Origin: Lacinutrix sp. Bg11-31
Lineage (GTDB): Bacteria; Bacteroidota; Bacteroidia; Flavobacteriales; Flavobacteriaceae
DNA length: 64,000 nt
Direction: 5' to 3'
Assembly (NCBI RefSeq): GCF_002831665.1
Contig: NZ_CP025118.1
Coordinates: 744,001 to 808,000 of the forward strand
The notes below the pieces were generated by a model, which searched no databases, was not told the origin of the DNA, and saw only the letters and a program-made list of their open reading frames with translations. Shown piece by piece: positions 26,615 to 35,183 of this stretch (the stretch's first letter is position 1; the number at the start of each line of letters is the position of its first letter). The translations under genes were made by a program, and so were the position numbers.

Positions 26615-27673
26615 ATGCCAAGTTTAAATACAGTACATGAGTGTTTTAAGTTTAATGGAGAACATTATGGCTTTAGGGATTTAAAAACACTTGCGCTACA
26701 TTTAATTAAAACTGAGGAATACTATAAAAAGGATATAGGAGAATTTTTATACCAATGGCAAGACACATCTAATACAATTGCGCTTAAAACATCTGGCTCT
26801 ACTGGAACTCCCAAGACTATTGTAATTAAAAAGCAAGCTATGGTTAATAGTGCAATTGCAACAGGAATTCACTTTAACTTACAACCAGGTAGCACAGCAC
26901 TTTTATGTTTACCAGCACATTATATTGCTGGAAAAATGATGCTAGTTCGTGCTCTAGTTTTAGGCCTCGAAATGGATAGTATTGAACCAAAATCTAACCT
27001 GCAAATAGATTTAGAAAAGCAGTATCATTTTACTGCAATGGTGCCTTTACAGCTTGAAAAAAATGAAGATAAATTAAAGGCTATTAAAACGGTTATTGTA
27101 GGAGGAGCAAAAGTATCTTCAGCATTAAATTCTAAATTAAAAGAACTAAAAACTACTATTTTTGAGACTTATGGTATGACAGAGACCGTTTCTCATATAG
27201 CAGTGAAACAATTAAATAATACGACTAAAAACAATAGTTTTAAAACCTTACCAAATATAAAAATTACGCAAGACGATAGAGGCTGTCTTATTGTTGATGC
27301 TCCTCGTGTTTCTACTGCAGTAATAATTACTAACGACGTGGTTAAGCTTCTGTCTGAAAACGAATTTGAATGGATTGGTAGAGCAGATACTATTATTAAT
27401 TCTGGCGGTATTAAAATATTTCCAGAGCAAGTAGAGAATTTGTTAAGTGGTAAAATTAGCAATCGTTTCTTTATAGCTTCAGAAGAAGATGAAACTCTTG
27501 GAGAACGTGTTATTCTTATTATTGAAGGAGAAGAAAATGATTTAGATATTTCTCTATTTAATACTTTAGATTCATATTCTAAACCTAAAAAAACCTATTA
27601 CTTATCTAATTTCGTTGAGACTACTTCTGGGAAAATTCAGCGTAAAAAAACATTACAATTATTAAAAAAGTAG
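26615..27673 (+). CDS. menE: o-succinylbenzoate-CoA ligase (MenE-type)
   Basis: An adenylate-forming enzyme of 352 residues, shorter than many acyl-CoA synthetases as is usual for Bacteroidota MenE. The P-loop is TSGSTGTPKTI (about residue 60), the A5 motif is FETYGMTETVSHI, the A7/A8 hinge is WIGRADTIINSGGIKIFPEQ and the C-terminal A10 Lys is in TTSGKIQRKKTL. It activates OSB to OSB-CoA for MenB. It is the last gene of the cluster; its stop codon lies at the edge of a 73-base repeat. Confidence 0.92.
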   Translation: MPSLNTVHECFKFNGEHYGFRDLKTLALHLIKTEEYYKKDIGEFLYQWQDTSNTIALKTSGSTGTPKTIVIKKQAMVNSAIATGIHFNLQPGSTALLCLPAHYIAGKMMLVRALVLGLEMDSIEPKSNLQIDLEKQYHFTAMVPLQLEKNEDKLKAIKTVIVGGAKVSSALNSKLKELKTTIFETYGMTETVSHIAVKQLNNTTKNNSFKTLPNIKITQDDRGCLIVDAPRVSTAVIITNDVVKLLSENEFEWIGRADTIINSGGIKIFPEQVENLLSGKISNRFFIASEEDETLGERVILIIEGEENDLDISLFNTLDSYSKPKKTYYLSNFVETTSGKIQRKKTLQLLKK

Positions 27674-27674
27674 T

Positions 27675-27747
27675 GTTCACTCATTCTGTATTTTATAACA
27701 TAGACTTTGGTTATAGTTTTACTCTAAACTTTAAAACCAAAGATTAT
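27675..27747. repeat. Direct repeat, upstream copy (73 bp)
   Basis: Matches 28774-28846 with one mismatch (72/73). In the downstream copy this sequence is the leader of the 28845 gene; here it leads nowhere. It contains an inverted pair CTTTGGTT / AACCAAAG enclosing AGTTT / AAACT, so both copies can form the same hairpin. Confidence 0.9.
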
Positions 27748-27752
27748 TAAAA

Positions 27753-27785
27753 TAAAAAAATCCAGCGTATTAAAACACTGGATTT
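27753..27785 (-). terminator. Terminator of the T9SS CxxCH protein gene
   Basis: AAATCCAG pairs with CTGGATTT; on the minus strand a seven-base T run follows. It lies about 22 bases after the stop of the 27807 gene. Confidence 0.75.
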
Positions 27786-27806
27786 AATAGTTAAAAAATA
27801 ATGTTT

Positions 27807-28682
27807 TTACTTTACAGATAGTTTCAATATAACTAATTCAGTACTTAAAGTCTTTACTTTAGCAAAGTATAAGCCTTTAGCAACTTCTAAATTAAAATTA
27901 ATAGTTTGCTCGTTATTACTATTAATTGTTTTAATTAATTGCCCGTTTAAATTAGTAATTTCAATTGTTGTGTTTTTATAAACTTTACCTAAATCAATAT
28001 TAAAACCTGAGTTTGATGGATTAGGGAATAGTTTTATGTTGTTATTTAATTCAAAAGTAGCATTAGATAATGTGTTTTTAGTTAAAGTTAAAGCTACAGG
28101 ACTAATTGCTTCATCTCCAGAAGTTGCTCCATTACCATTTCCTGCAATACCTGAGGCATAAAATGTAATATCATCTTGTCCGTTAGGTGCAACCCATTCT
28201 GCAGTAAAAACTGTATAATTAGCACTAAAAGAAGTTGTATAATGTTCTAAATATTGCCTTCCATTTAAAGTTACAACAGCAGCTCCAGGACCTGGATTAA
28301 TTATTGTACCTGCTTGTGCACTATTTGCAGAACCTAATATAACAGATTGAAAACCTTTTGCAATTCCATATTGGCTTTCTACAGAATAAAATAAATCATA
28401 AGTCGTTCCAGGAGTATAATTTGTAACCGTAGTTCCCATAGCATCTATTACTGTAATAGTTATTGTAGAATTGTTACTTGCACCACTATGGCAACCACTA
28501 CAATTTTGTCCACCAGAAATAGGGCTTCCAGTTCTATCCATACCAAAAGTAGCAGCAAGACCTGATGAGGTAAGTGGAATTAAAGCGTAATTAGAATCTG
28601 TTTTTAATGTTGTATAACTTTTAAAACTTATAAAACTAAGGCTCAGAAAAAAAGAAATAAGTAAAGGTAATTTTGATGTCAT
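27807..28682 (-). CDS. Exported T9SS-sorted protein with a CxxCH motif
   Basis: A 291-residue protein with a signal peptide, a CSGCH sequence at residues 61-65 (a possible covalent haem c site) in GSPISGGQNCSGCHSGAS, a beta-sandwich middle of the choice-of-anchor/Reeler-like type, and a C-terminal type A sorting domain (LFPNPSNSGFNIDL, and later LVILKLSVK) for export by the type IX secretion system. It is expected at the cell surface or secreted. Function is unknown. The gene and its terminator are bracketed by 73-base direct repeats, as if inserted between menE and the next gene. Confidence 0.8.
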   Translation of the reverse strand: MTSKLPLLISFFLSLSFISFKSYTTLKTDSNYALIPLTSSGLAATFGMDRTGSPISGGQNCSGCHSGASNNSTITITVIDAMGTTVTNYTPGTTYDLFYSVESQYGIAKGFQSVILGSANSAQAGTIINPGPGAAVVTLNGRQYLEHYTTSFSANYTVFTAEWVAPNGQDDITFYASGIAGNGNGATSGDEAISPVALTLTKNTLSNATFELNNNIKLFPNPSNSGFNIDLGKVYKNTTIEITNLNGQLIKTINSNNEQTINFNLEVAKGLYFAKVKTLSTELVILKLSVK

Positions 28683-28706
28683 AAATATGATTTTTTTTTA
28701 ATTTTT

Positions 28707-28714
28707 CAAATATA
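28707..28714 (-). promoter_or_regulatory. Putative -7 box of the T9SS CxxCH gene
   Basis: TATATTTG on the minus strand, ending 24 bases upstream of the ATG at 28682. No clear -33 TTG. Confidence 0.35.
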
Positions 28715-28773
28715 GTTTTTTTTATAATAATGTAAAGCTTATTAAAAGTAGTGTTCACTCATTAAAAACACCT

Positions 28774-28846
28774 GTTCACTCATTCTATATTTTATAACAT
28801 AGACTTTGGTTATAGTTTTACTCTAAACTTTAAAACCAAAGATTAT
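28774..28846. repeat. Direct repeat, downstream copy (73 bp), leader of the 28845 gene
   Basis: Near-identical to 27675-27747. Just before it, 28741-28762 also resembles the end of menE and its flank (ATTAAAAGTAGTGTTCACTC), so the duplicated block includes the menE stop region. Confidence 0.9.
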
Positions 28847-29495
28847 GAAAACAGTACTCACCTTATTTGTTACGCTAGTAAGCTTAACATCTCTTTCTGC
28901 TCAAAACAGTATAGAAACGCAATCTATTGCCTTAGATCATTTAATAACATTCGTGGCAAATCACTTTCCTAAAGAGGTTACTACAGATAATGCTAACACT
29001 AAATCTAATGCAGAGGATAAAACTAAAACCAAGCAAATAAGCTTCATTTTAGAAACTTCAAAAACTAATTTTTCTTCGGAAGATAAAATCATTCTTCAAC
29101 AAGCTTTTAAATTTTTAACCACACGTTTAATAAAAGAAGATAAAGTATCTGTATTTGTTTATTCAGGACAAAACGGAATGTTATTAGATAGAGTTTCGGC
29201 TAAAGAAATTAAAAAAATGTTAGCTGTAATTAACGATGTTAAATCGAGTATTACAGAAAAACATAACGATGGTATTGCAATGGCATACCAACAGGCACAA
29301 GAGGATTATAGCGAAACAGCAGATAATATGGTAGTTATGGTTAGAAATCCAAATGTGTCTACAAATAAAACTGAAACTTCTAAAGTTGATGTAACATCTG
29401 TTAAAGAACAAATCACAAAAAGTAAAGGAAGTAATGTTGTTTTACTTACTGCAATTACATTATTACCAGAATTAATTTCAATAATAAAAGACTAA
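28845..29495 (+). CDS. Exported protein with a degenerate VWA-like domain
   Basis: A 216-residue protein with a signal peptide (MKTVLTLFVTLVSLTSLSAQ). Residues about 60-165 run parallel to the VWA domain of the next gene: LQQAFKFLTTRLIKEDKVSV here against LKGAFKLLVNQLREQDKVSI there. The metal-ion adhesion site is lost: the DxSxS of the neighbour (DVSGS) is ETSKT, and the ATDGD aspartates are replaced by MVRNPN. It therefore probably no longer binds Mg. It lies 18 bases before the larger VWA gene, in one transcript. Function unknown; a partner or regulator of that protein is an inference. Confidence 0.75.
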   Translation: MKTVLTLFVTLVSLTSLSAQNSIETQSIALDHLITFVANHFPKEVTTDNANTKSNAEDKTKTKQISFILETSKTNFSSEDKIILQQAFKFLTTRLIKEDKVSVFVYSGQNGMLLDRVSAKEIKKMLAVINDVKSSITEKHNDGIAMAYQQAQEDYSETADNMVVMVRNPNVSTNKTETSKVDVTSVKEQITKSKGSNVVLLTAITLLPELISIIKD

Positions 29496-29513
29496 CATTT
29501 TAAAATAACTATT

Positions 29514-31688
29514 ATGAAAAACGTATTAAACTTAATTATTGTGTTGTTTGTTTCACTACAAGTACATGCACAGCAAAAAACGATTACAGGAACAATTACA
29601 GATGAAAATGCTTTACCATTACCAGGCGTTAATGTTTTTGTAAAAGGAACATCTAACGGAACAACCACAGATTTTGATGGACACTATAGTATTCCAGCAC
29701 AAGTAGGTGATATTATTGTATTTACTTATGTTGGTAGCACAATAGAAAAAACTGTAGGAGCTAGTAGTATTATTAGTTTCGCAATGGAAGAACAAGTACT
29801 TGAAGAGGTTGTAATTACTGCAATGGGTATTAAAAAGGAAAGAAAAGCATTAGGTTATTCTTCTTCTGTTGCATTATCTGGTAAAGTAAGTGGTGTGTCC
29901 TTAAGATCAAGGAGTAAGAGAAAAATAAAAAGATTATCTAATTCCAAACCATTGGCAGTTAAGAAAAAGTTTAAAGGTACAGTTGGAAGTTCTTCAAGAA
30001 TTGTATTAAGAGGGAATTCATCTATTTCTGGTAATAATAAGCCATTATTTATTGTAGATGGAGTACCATTAGATAATTCTATAAATAGTGAAGTAGGTTT
30101 GTTTAATTTAAAAAATGAAGATATAGAGTCGATTTCAGTACTAAAAGGACCAAATGCAGCTGCTTTATATGGAGTTCGTGGATCTAATGGAGTCATAATT
30201 ATTCAAACAAAAAGTGGAAACCATATTTTACCAAAAGATGTTAGACGGGCTATAAAAAAATCTAAAAATTCGCAAATTGAAGAAGTAAAAGGATTTCAAG
30301 ATGTTTATGAAGAAATAGTAGAAAATAATTTTGAGATTACTAAATCTAATTCATTGTCTACTTTTTCCATAGATGTAGATAAAGCATCTTATAGTAACAT
30401 AAGACGTATGATTAATAATGGTCAAGCCATTCCTGCAGATGCTGTTAAAATTGAAGAAATGGTTAATTATTTCGATTATAATTATCCGCAACCAATAGGT
30501 GAGCATCCTTTTTCAATTAATACAGAATTAGCAGTGACACCTTGGAATGCTCAAACGCAAATTGTTAAAATAGGATTGCAAGGTAAAACTTATAAAAATG
30601 ATGAGCTTCCAGCATCTAATCTTACTTTTTTAATTGATGTTTCTGGTTCTATGAGTGCTCAAAATAAATTACCGCTTTTAAAAGGTGCATTTAAACTGTT
30701 GGTAAATCAACTTAGAGAGCAAGACAAAGTGTCTATTGTTGTTTACGCAGGAGCTGCTGGAGTTGTTTTAGAGCCAACATCTGGTAATAATAAAGAAACC
30801 ATTTTAAATGCATTAGATAATTTGCAATCTGGCGGTTCTACAGCAGGTGGTGCAGGAATTAATTTAGCTTATAAGTTGGCCGAAAAGAATTTTAAGAAAA
30901 AAGGTAACAATCGTGTTATTCTTGCAACAGATGGCGATTTTAATGTTGGTGAGTCGAGCGATAAAAGCATGAAAAAGCTAATTGAAGATAAACGTAAGTC
31001 TGGTGTATTCTTATCTGTTTTAGGATTTGGCTATGGTAACTATCAAGATTCTAAATTAGAGATTTTAGCAGATAAAGGCAATGGAAATCATGCATACATT
31101 GACACTATGCAAGAAGCGCAAAAAGTATTTGGAAAAGAATTTGGAGGCACACTTTATACTATAGCTAAAGATGTAAAGATTCAAGTGGAATTTAACCCCA
31201 AAAAAGTGCAAGCGTATAGATTAATAGGATATGAAAACAGATTATTAGAAGATGAAGATTTTGTAGACGATACAAAAGATGCTGGAGAATTGGGAAGTGG
31301 ACATACGGTTACAGCACTTTACGAAGTAATTCCAGTAGGTGTTAAAAGTGAATATATAAAAAATGTAATAGATTTAAAATACACTAAAGTTGAAGTCAAT
31401 AAAAATTTTTCAGATGAATTGTTTACCGTGAAATTTAGGTATAAAAATCCAGATGGAAAAAAGAGTATAGAGATGGTTCATATTCAAAAAGATGAATTAA
31501 AAGAGGCTTCAGAAGGCTTGAAATTTGCTTCTGCAGTGGCATTATTTGGTATGCAGCTAAGAGAATCTAGTTATTTTAATAAGACTACAATTGAAGATGT
31601 TATTGCTTTAGCAGAAAATGGAAGAGGAGTAGATAAACTAGGTTATAGAGCAGAGTTTATAAGATTGATTTCTTCTTTAAACAAATAA
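29514..31688 (+). CDS. SusC-type N-terminal domains fused to a YfbK-like VWA protein
   Basis: A 724-residue exported protein. After the signal peptide come a CarboxypepD_reg-like domain (about 22-95, ITGTITDENALPLPGVNVFV) and a TonB-plug-like domain (about 100-230, GNSSISGNNKPLFIVDGVPL and GVRGSNGVIIIQTKSG), but no beta-barrel. The rest is the YfbK-type von Willebrand module: STFSIDVDKASYSNIRRMI, an intact MIDAS DVSGSMS near 374, STAGGAG and ATDGDFNVGESS, and a C-terminal DUF3520-like part. The function is unproven; surface or periplasmic binding is likely. A perfect terminator follows. Confidence 0.88.
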   Translation: MKNVLNLIIVLFVSLQVHAQQKTITGTITDENALPLPGVNVFVKGTSNGTTTDFDGHYSIPAQVGDIIVFTYVGSTIEKTVGASSIISFAMEEQVLEEVVITAMGIKKERKALGYSSSVALSGKVSGVSLRSRSKRKIKRLSNSKPLAVKKKFKGTVGSSSRIVLRGNSSISGNNKPLFIVDGVPLDNSINSEVGLFNLKNEDIESISVLKGPNAAALYGVRGSNGVIIIQTKSGNHILPKDVRRAIKKSKNSQIEEVKGFQDVYEEIVENNFEITKSNSLSTFSIDVDKASYSNIRRMINNGQAIPADAVKIEEMVNYFDYNYPQPIGEHPFSINTELAVTPWNAQTQIVKIGLQGKTYKNDELPASNLTFLIDVSGSMSAQNKLPLLKGAFKLLVNQLREQDKVSIVVYAGAAGVVLEPTSGNNKETILNALDNLQSGGSTAGGAGINLAYKLAEKNFKKKGNNRVILATDGDFNVGESSDKSMKKLIEDKRKSGVFLSVLGFGYGNYQDSKLEILADKGNGNHAYIDTMQEAQKVFGKEFGGTLYTIAKDVKIQVEFNPKKVQAYRLIGYENRLLEDEDFVDDTKDAGELGSGHTVTALYEVIPVGVKSEYIKNVIDLKYTKVEVNKNFSDELFTVKFRYKNPDGKKSIEMVHIQKDELKEASEGLKFASAVALFGMQLRESSYFNKTTIEDVIALAENGRGVDKLGYRAEFIRLISSLNK

Positions 31689-31700
31689 GAGCTACACAAA

Positions 31701-31730
31701 AAAAAGGAACGCAATTGCGTTCCTTTTTTA
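31701..31730. terminator. Bidirectional terminator after the VWA gene
   Basis: AAAAAGGAACGCAATTGCGT continues as a perfect palindrome to TCCTTTTT (31701-31728). It can serve the plus-strand VWA gene and the minus-strand carboxylase gene. Confidence 0.85.
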
Positions 31731-31749
31731 ATATTTATAAAATCACAAA

Positions 31750-33378
31750 CTAAACCTGTAAAACACCCATGTTAAAAGGTTTCTCAATAGGAGCATGGTT
31801 AGCAGCTTCAATTCCCATAGAAATCCAAGTTCTGGTATCTAAAGGATCTATAATTGCATCTGTCCATAATCGAGACGCTGCATAATAAGGAGATACTTGA
31901 TTATCGTATCTATTTTTAATCTTAGAGAATAATTCTTCTTCTTTTTCAGGCGTAATTTTTTCTCCTTTTTTCAATAAAGAAGCTTTTTCAATTTGAAGTA
32001 ATACTTTAGCAGCAGAGTTTCCACTCATTACAGCTAGTTCTGCACTTGGCCAAGCCACAATTAATCTAGGATCGTAAGCTTTACCACACATAGCATAGTT
32101 TCCTGCTCCATAACTATTTCCTATAATAATTGTGAATTTTGGAACTACAGAGTTACTAACGGCATTTACCATTTTTGCTCCATCTTTAATAATACCACCA
32201 TGTTCACTTTTACTACCAACCATAAAACCAGTAACATCTTGTAAGAATACTAATGGTATTTTTTTCTGATTACAATTAGCAATAAAACGTGTCGCTTTAT
32301 CTGCACTATCATTATAAATTACACCACCAAATTGCATTTCTCCACTCTTGGTTTTTACTAACTTTCTTTGGTTGGCAACAATACCAACAGCCCAACCATC
32401 TATTCTTGCATAAGCAGTAATAATGGTTTTTCCGTAGCCAGCTTTGTATTCATCGTAATCTCCATTATCTACTAATCGAGAAATAATATCAAGCATATTG
32501 TATTGGTCTGCTCTCGATTTTGGCAGAATACCATAAATATCTTCAGGGTTTTCCTTAGGTTTAATTGCATCAACACGGTTATAACCAGCTTTATCGTAAT
32601 CTCCAATTTTATCTATTAAACGCTTTATAGTATCTAAAGCATCTTTATCGTCTTTTGCCTTATAATCTGTAACTCCAGAAACTTCACAATGTGTTGTTGC
32701 ACCTCCTAAAGTTTCGTTATCTATAGTCTCTCCAATAGCAGCTTTTACAAGGTAACTTCCTGCTAAAAAAATACTTCCAGTTTTATCTACAATAAGAGCT
32801 TCATCACTCATAATTGGTAAATAAGCACCACCAGCAACACAACTTCCCATAACAGCAGCAATTTGGGTAATTCCCATACTACTCATTATAGCGTTGTTTC
32901 TAAAAATACGACCAAAATGTTCTTTGTCTGGAAATATCTCGTCTTGTAAAGGTAAATATACACCAGCACTATCTACCAAATAAATTATTGGAAGTCTGTT
33001 TTCTATTGCAATTTCTTGAGCACGTAAGTTCTTTTTTCCAGTAATAGGAAACCATGCACCAGCTTTTACTGTAGCATCATTAGCAACAACAATACATTGT
33101 TTGCCACTTACATAACCTATTTTTATTACAACACCTCCAGAAGGGCAACCACCATGTTCTTCGTACATACCATCACCAACAAAAGCTCCAATTTCAATGC
33201 TTTTACGTTTTTTATCTAAAAGATAATCAATACGTTCTCTTGCTGTAAGTTTACCTTTTTCGTGATGTTTATCAATTCGTTTTTGTCCACCTCCTAATTT
33301 TACTTTTGCAAAGCGGTTACGTAAATCAGATAATAGTAATTTATTATAATCTTCGTTTTTATTAAAATCGATATCCAT
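31750..33378 (-). CDS. Acyl-CoA carboxylase, carboxyltransferase (beta) subunit
   Basis: A biotin-dependent carboxyltransferase subunit of about 542 residues, using the ATG at 33378 (an upstream in-frame Met at 33405 adds nine non-conserved residues). Typical pieces are GGGQKRIDKHHEKGKLTARE, VGDGMYEEHGGCPSGGVVIK, VDSAGVYLPLQ, QDVTGFMVGSKSEHGGIIKD and GNSYGAGNYAMCGKAY. The substrate class is propionyl- or methylcrotonyl-CoA; the form with SEHGGIIKDGAKM is closer to methylcrotonyl-CoA carboxylase. The biotin-carboxylase subunit is not next to it. Confidence 0.93.
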   Translation of the reverse strand: MDIDFNKNEDYNKLLLSDLRNRFAKVKLGGGQKRIDKHHEKGKLTARERIDYLLDKKRKSIEIGAFVGDGMYEEHGGCPSGGVVIKIGYVSGKQCIVVANDATVKAGAWFPITGKKNLRAQEIAIENRLPIIYLVDSAGVYLPLQDEIFPDKEHFGRIFRNNAIMSSMGITQIAAVMGSCVAGGAYLPIMSDEALIVDKTGSIFLAGSYLVKAAIGETIDNETLGGATTHCEVSGVTDYKAKDDKDALDTIKRLIDKIGDYDKAGYNRVDAIKPKENPEDIYGILPKSRADQYNMLDIISRLVDNGDYDEYKAGYGKTIITAYARIDGWAVGIVANQRKLVKTKSGEMQFGGVIYNDSADKATRFIANCNQKKIPLVFLQDVTGFMVGSKSEHGGIIKDGAKMVNAVSNSVVPKFTIIIGNSYGAGNYAMCGKAYDPRLIVAWPSAELAVMSGNSAAKVLLQIEKASLLKKGEKITPEKEEELFSKIKNRYDNQVSPYYAASRLWTDAIIDPLDTRTWISMGIEAANHAPIEKPFNMGVLQV

Positions 33379-33530
33379 TAAATTAATTTTTAAGCTAAAA
33401 TACAAAGTTTAATTTCAAAGTAGAAACGATTTAATCACAATAAAATAGTTAATTGTTTATTAAATACCATAACAATAGTTTCTGTGGAAAGTGTTTTTTG
33501 TACCTTTAAATTTAAGAATCACATTTTTAT

Positions 33531-34061
33531 ATGAAAAACATTTTAGTATTCGCAGGTAGTAATAGTAAAACCTCAATAAATAAACAATTAGCTACTTTTG
33601 TAGGCGCTTCAATTGAAGCTGTTGGTTTAACTGTTTTAGATCTTAATAATTTCAATTTACCACTTTATGGTATTGACTTAGAAAACGAGAAAGGTATCCC
33701 AAAAGATGCAGAAATTTTTTTGGATCATATTATAAAAACAGATGGAATAATTTTATCTCTAGCAGAGCATAATGGAGCTTATGCAACAGTTTTTAAAAAC
33801 CTTATAGATTGGTTATCTCGCATTGATGGTAAGTTTTGGAATAATAAACCAATGCTTTTAATGGCAACTTCTCCAGGAGGAAGAGGAGGACAGTCAGTTT
33901 TAGAAATTGCAAAAGATAGATTTCCAAGGCATAATGCTAATGTAGTAGCTACTTTCTCTTTACCTTCATTTAACGATAATTTTTCAGAAGAAGGTATTAA
34001 AGACCAGGCTTTAAATAAAGCATTAAATCAAGAGATTGAAATCTTTAAAGACCATATATAA
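33531..34061 (+). CDS. NADPH-dependent FMN reductase
   Basis: A 176-residue flavodoxin-like reductase. The FMN phosphate loop is in VFAGSNSKTSINKQLA, and the later SLAEHNGAYATVFKNLIDWL followed by PMLLMATSPGGRGG is characteristic of the family. It reduces FMN, quinones or azo dyes with NAD(P)H. It overlaps the MarR gene by one base (TAATG), so the two are co-translated, and control of the reductase by that regulator is likely. Confidence 0.92.
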   Translation: MKNILVFAGSNSKTSINKQLATFVGASIEAVGLTVLDLNNFNLPLYGIDLENEKGIPKDAEIFLDHIIKTDGIILSLAEHNGAYATVFKNLIDWLSRIDGKFWNNKPMLLMATSPGGRGGQSVLEIAKDRFPRHNANVVATFSLPSFNDNFSEEGIKDQALNKALNQEIEIFKDHI

Positions 34062-34498
34062 TGGGAGATATTTCAAAAGAAATAGAATCTACTTTTCCAT
34101 CTAACGATTTAAAAGCATACATAAATATATTATATACTGCAAGTTGGGTTAATGGTAAGCAATTAGAGTTTTTTAAACCATATAATATTTCACCACAGCA
34201 GTATAATATTTTAAGAATTCTAAGAGGAGCAAAAGAACCTATTAGTGTTCAAACTGTTAAAAATAGGATGGTACAACGTTCTCCTAACGTTACTAGACTA
34301 ATGGATAAGTTGTGTGCAAAAGAGTTAATAGATAGAATACCTAGCAAACACGATAGGAGAGTAGTAAATATTATTATTATAAAAAATGGTTTAAAATTAT
34401 TAGCTAAAATTGATGATAAGTGGGATCCAAAATTACTTAAAAACCTAAGTGAAGAAGAAGCAGGACAGTTAAGCGATTTATTAGATAAAATTAGATAA
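34061..34498 (+). CDS. MarR-family transcriptional regulator
   Basis: A 145-residue winged-helix protein: ISPQQYNILRILRGAKEPIS, recognition helix region NRMVQRSPNVTRLMDKLCAK and wing RIPSKHDRRVVNIIIIKNG, all typical of MarR. Such regulators usually repress a neighbouring gene and respond to phenolics or oxidants. It overlaps the stop of the FMN reductase by one base. Confidence 0.93.
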   Translation: MGDISKEIESTFPSNDLKAYINILYTASWVNGKQLEFFKPYNISPQQYNILRILRGAKEPISVQTVKNRMVQRSPNVTRLMDKLCAKELIDRIPSKHDRRVVNIIIIKNGLKLLAKIDDKWDPKLLKNLSEEEAGQLSDLLDKIR

Positions 34499-34669
34499 TT
34501 GAAAATTAATTGAGTTTAGTTGAATGCCTTTTCTTAATTTTTAGAAATAATATTAAAATATGCTGATATGGGTTTCAAATGCAGAATGGTTTTCAATTCA
34601 GGCTAATATAGATTTAAAATTAGTTTTAATTGAAAACCTAATGTAATAAATATGTAGTTTAAGGTATTA

Positions 34670-34697
34670 AAAGCATCATAATTACGATGCTTTTTTT
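34670..34697 (+). terminator. Terminator upstream of the CAL67264 gene
   Basis: AAAGCATC pairs with GATGCTTT around ATAATTAC, followed by a T run. The upstream-most ATG of the next open frame (34687) lies inside it, so that start is not used. Confidence 0.75.
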
Positions 34698-34743
34698 ATA
34701 TAAATACACGATATTTGTAATTCCCTTTAAAAAGATGATAATT

Positions 34744-34926
34744 ATGGCAATGAATAAAAATACTGTGTTAGCTTGGGCTACCACAATTATGATAATAGTA
34801 GGTTTAGCATTAATCGCTTTAGGCGCTTTTAGATACGATGATGTCGCTGGTTGGGGATTTGCCTCTGTTGGTATTGGTTTTTTTGCTATTGCTTGGGTGT
34901 TTAACGCCTTAAAAGGAAGAGTTTAA
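34744..34926 (+). CDS. CAL67264 family small membrane protein
   Basis: A protein of about 60 residues with two membrane helices (TVLAWATTIMIIVGLALIAL, then FASVGIGFFAIAWVF) and the conserved GAFRYDD between them, ending KGRV. This is the Bacteroidota CAL67264 family, of unknown function. The start is 34744 (MAMNKNT) or the next Met at 34750. The longer frame from 34687 begins inside a terminator hairpin and is rejected. Confidence 0.85.
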   Translation: MAMNKNTVLAWATTIMIIVGLALIALGAFRYDDVAGWGFASVGIGFFAIAWVFNALKGRV

Positions 34927-34949
34927 GAGCCAAGCAAAGGGTAACTAAA

Positions 34950-34986
34950 AAATATAAATAGATAGCTTTTTTAGCTATTTATATTC
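34950..34986 (+). terminator. Terminator of the CAL67264 gene
   Basis: AAATAGATAGCT and AGCTATTT pair around a T-rich loop shortly after the stop. Confidence 0.55.
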
Positions 34987-35008
34987 TTCAAGTTGTAAAA
35001 ACATAAAA

Positions 35009-35041
35009 CTTAAAAGGAAGAGTTTAATACCGAAGCAAAGA
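35009..35041 (+). repeat. Duplicated 3' end of the CAL67264 gene
   Basis: CTTAAAAGGAAGAGTTTAA, encoding LKGRV-stop, is an exact copy of 34908-34926; AAGCAAAG follows in both copies. This is a gene fragment left by a partial duplication. Confidence 0.7.
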
Positions 35042-35183
35042 GTGGTTTATCAAAACCAAAATAGATACCTTGCGAAGCAGGTATTTTGATTTTAATAAAT
35101 CGTAGAATACTAAACTAAAAACAAATATATTAAGGAAGTTCTAGATTAATAGAACATCTATACAAAACACAACAAATAACAAT

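Noticed and set aside
34687..34743. N-terminal extension of the CAL67264 protein
   Set aside because: Its ATG lies inside a terminator hairpin and the extra residues are not part of the family.
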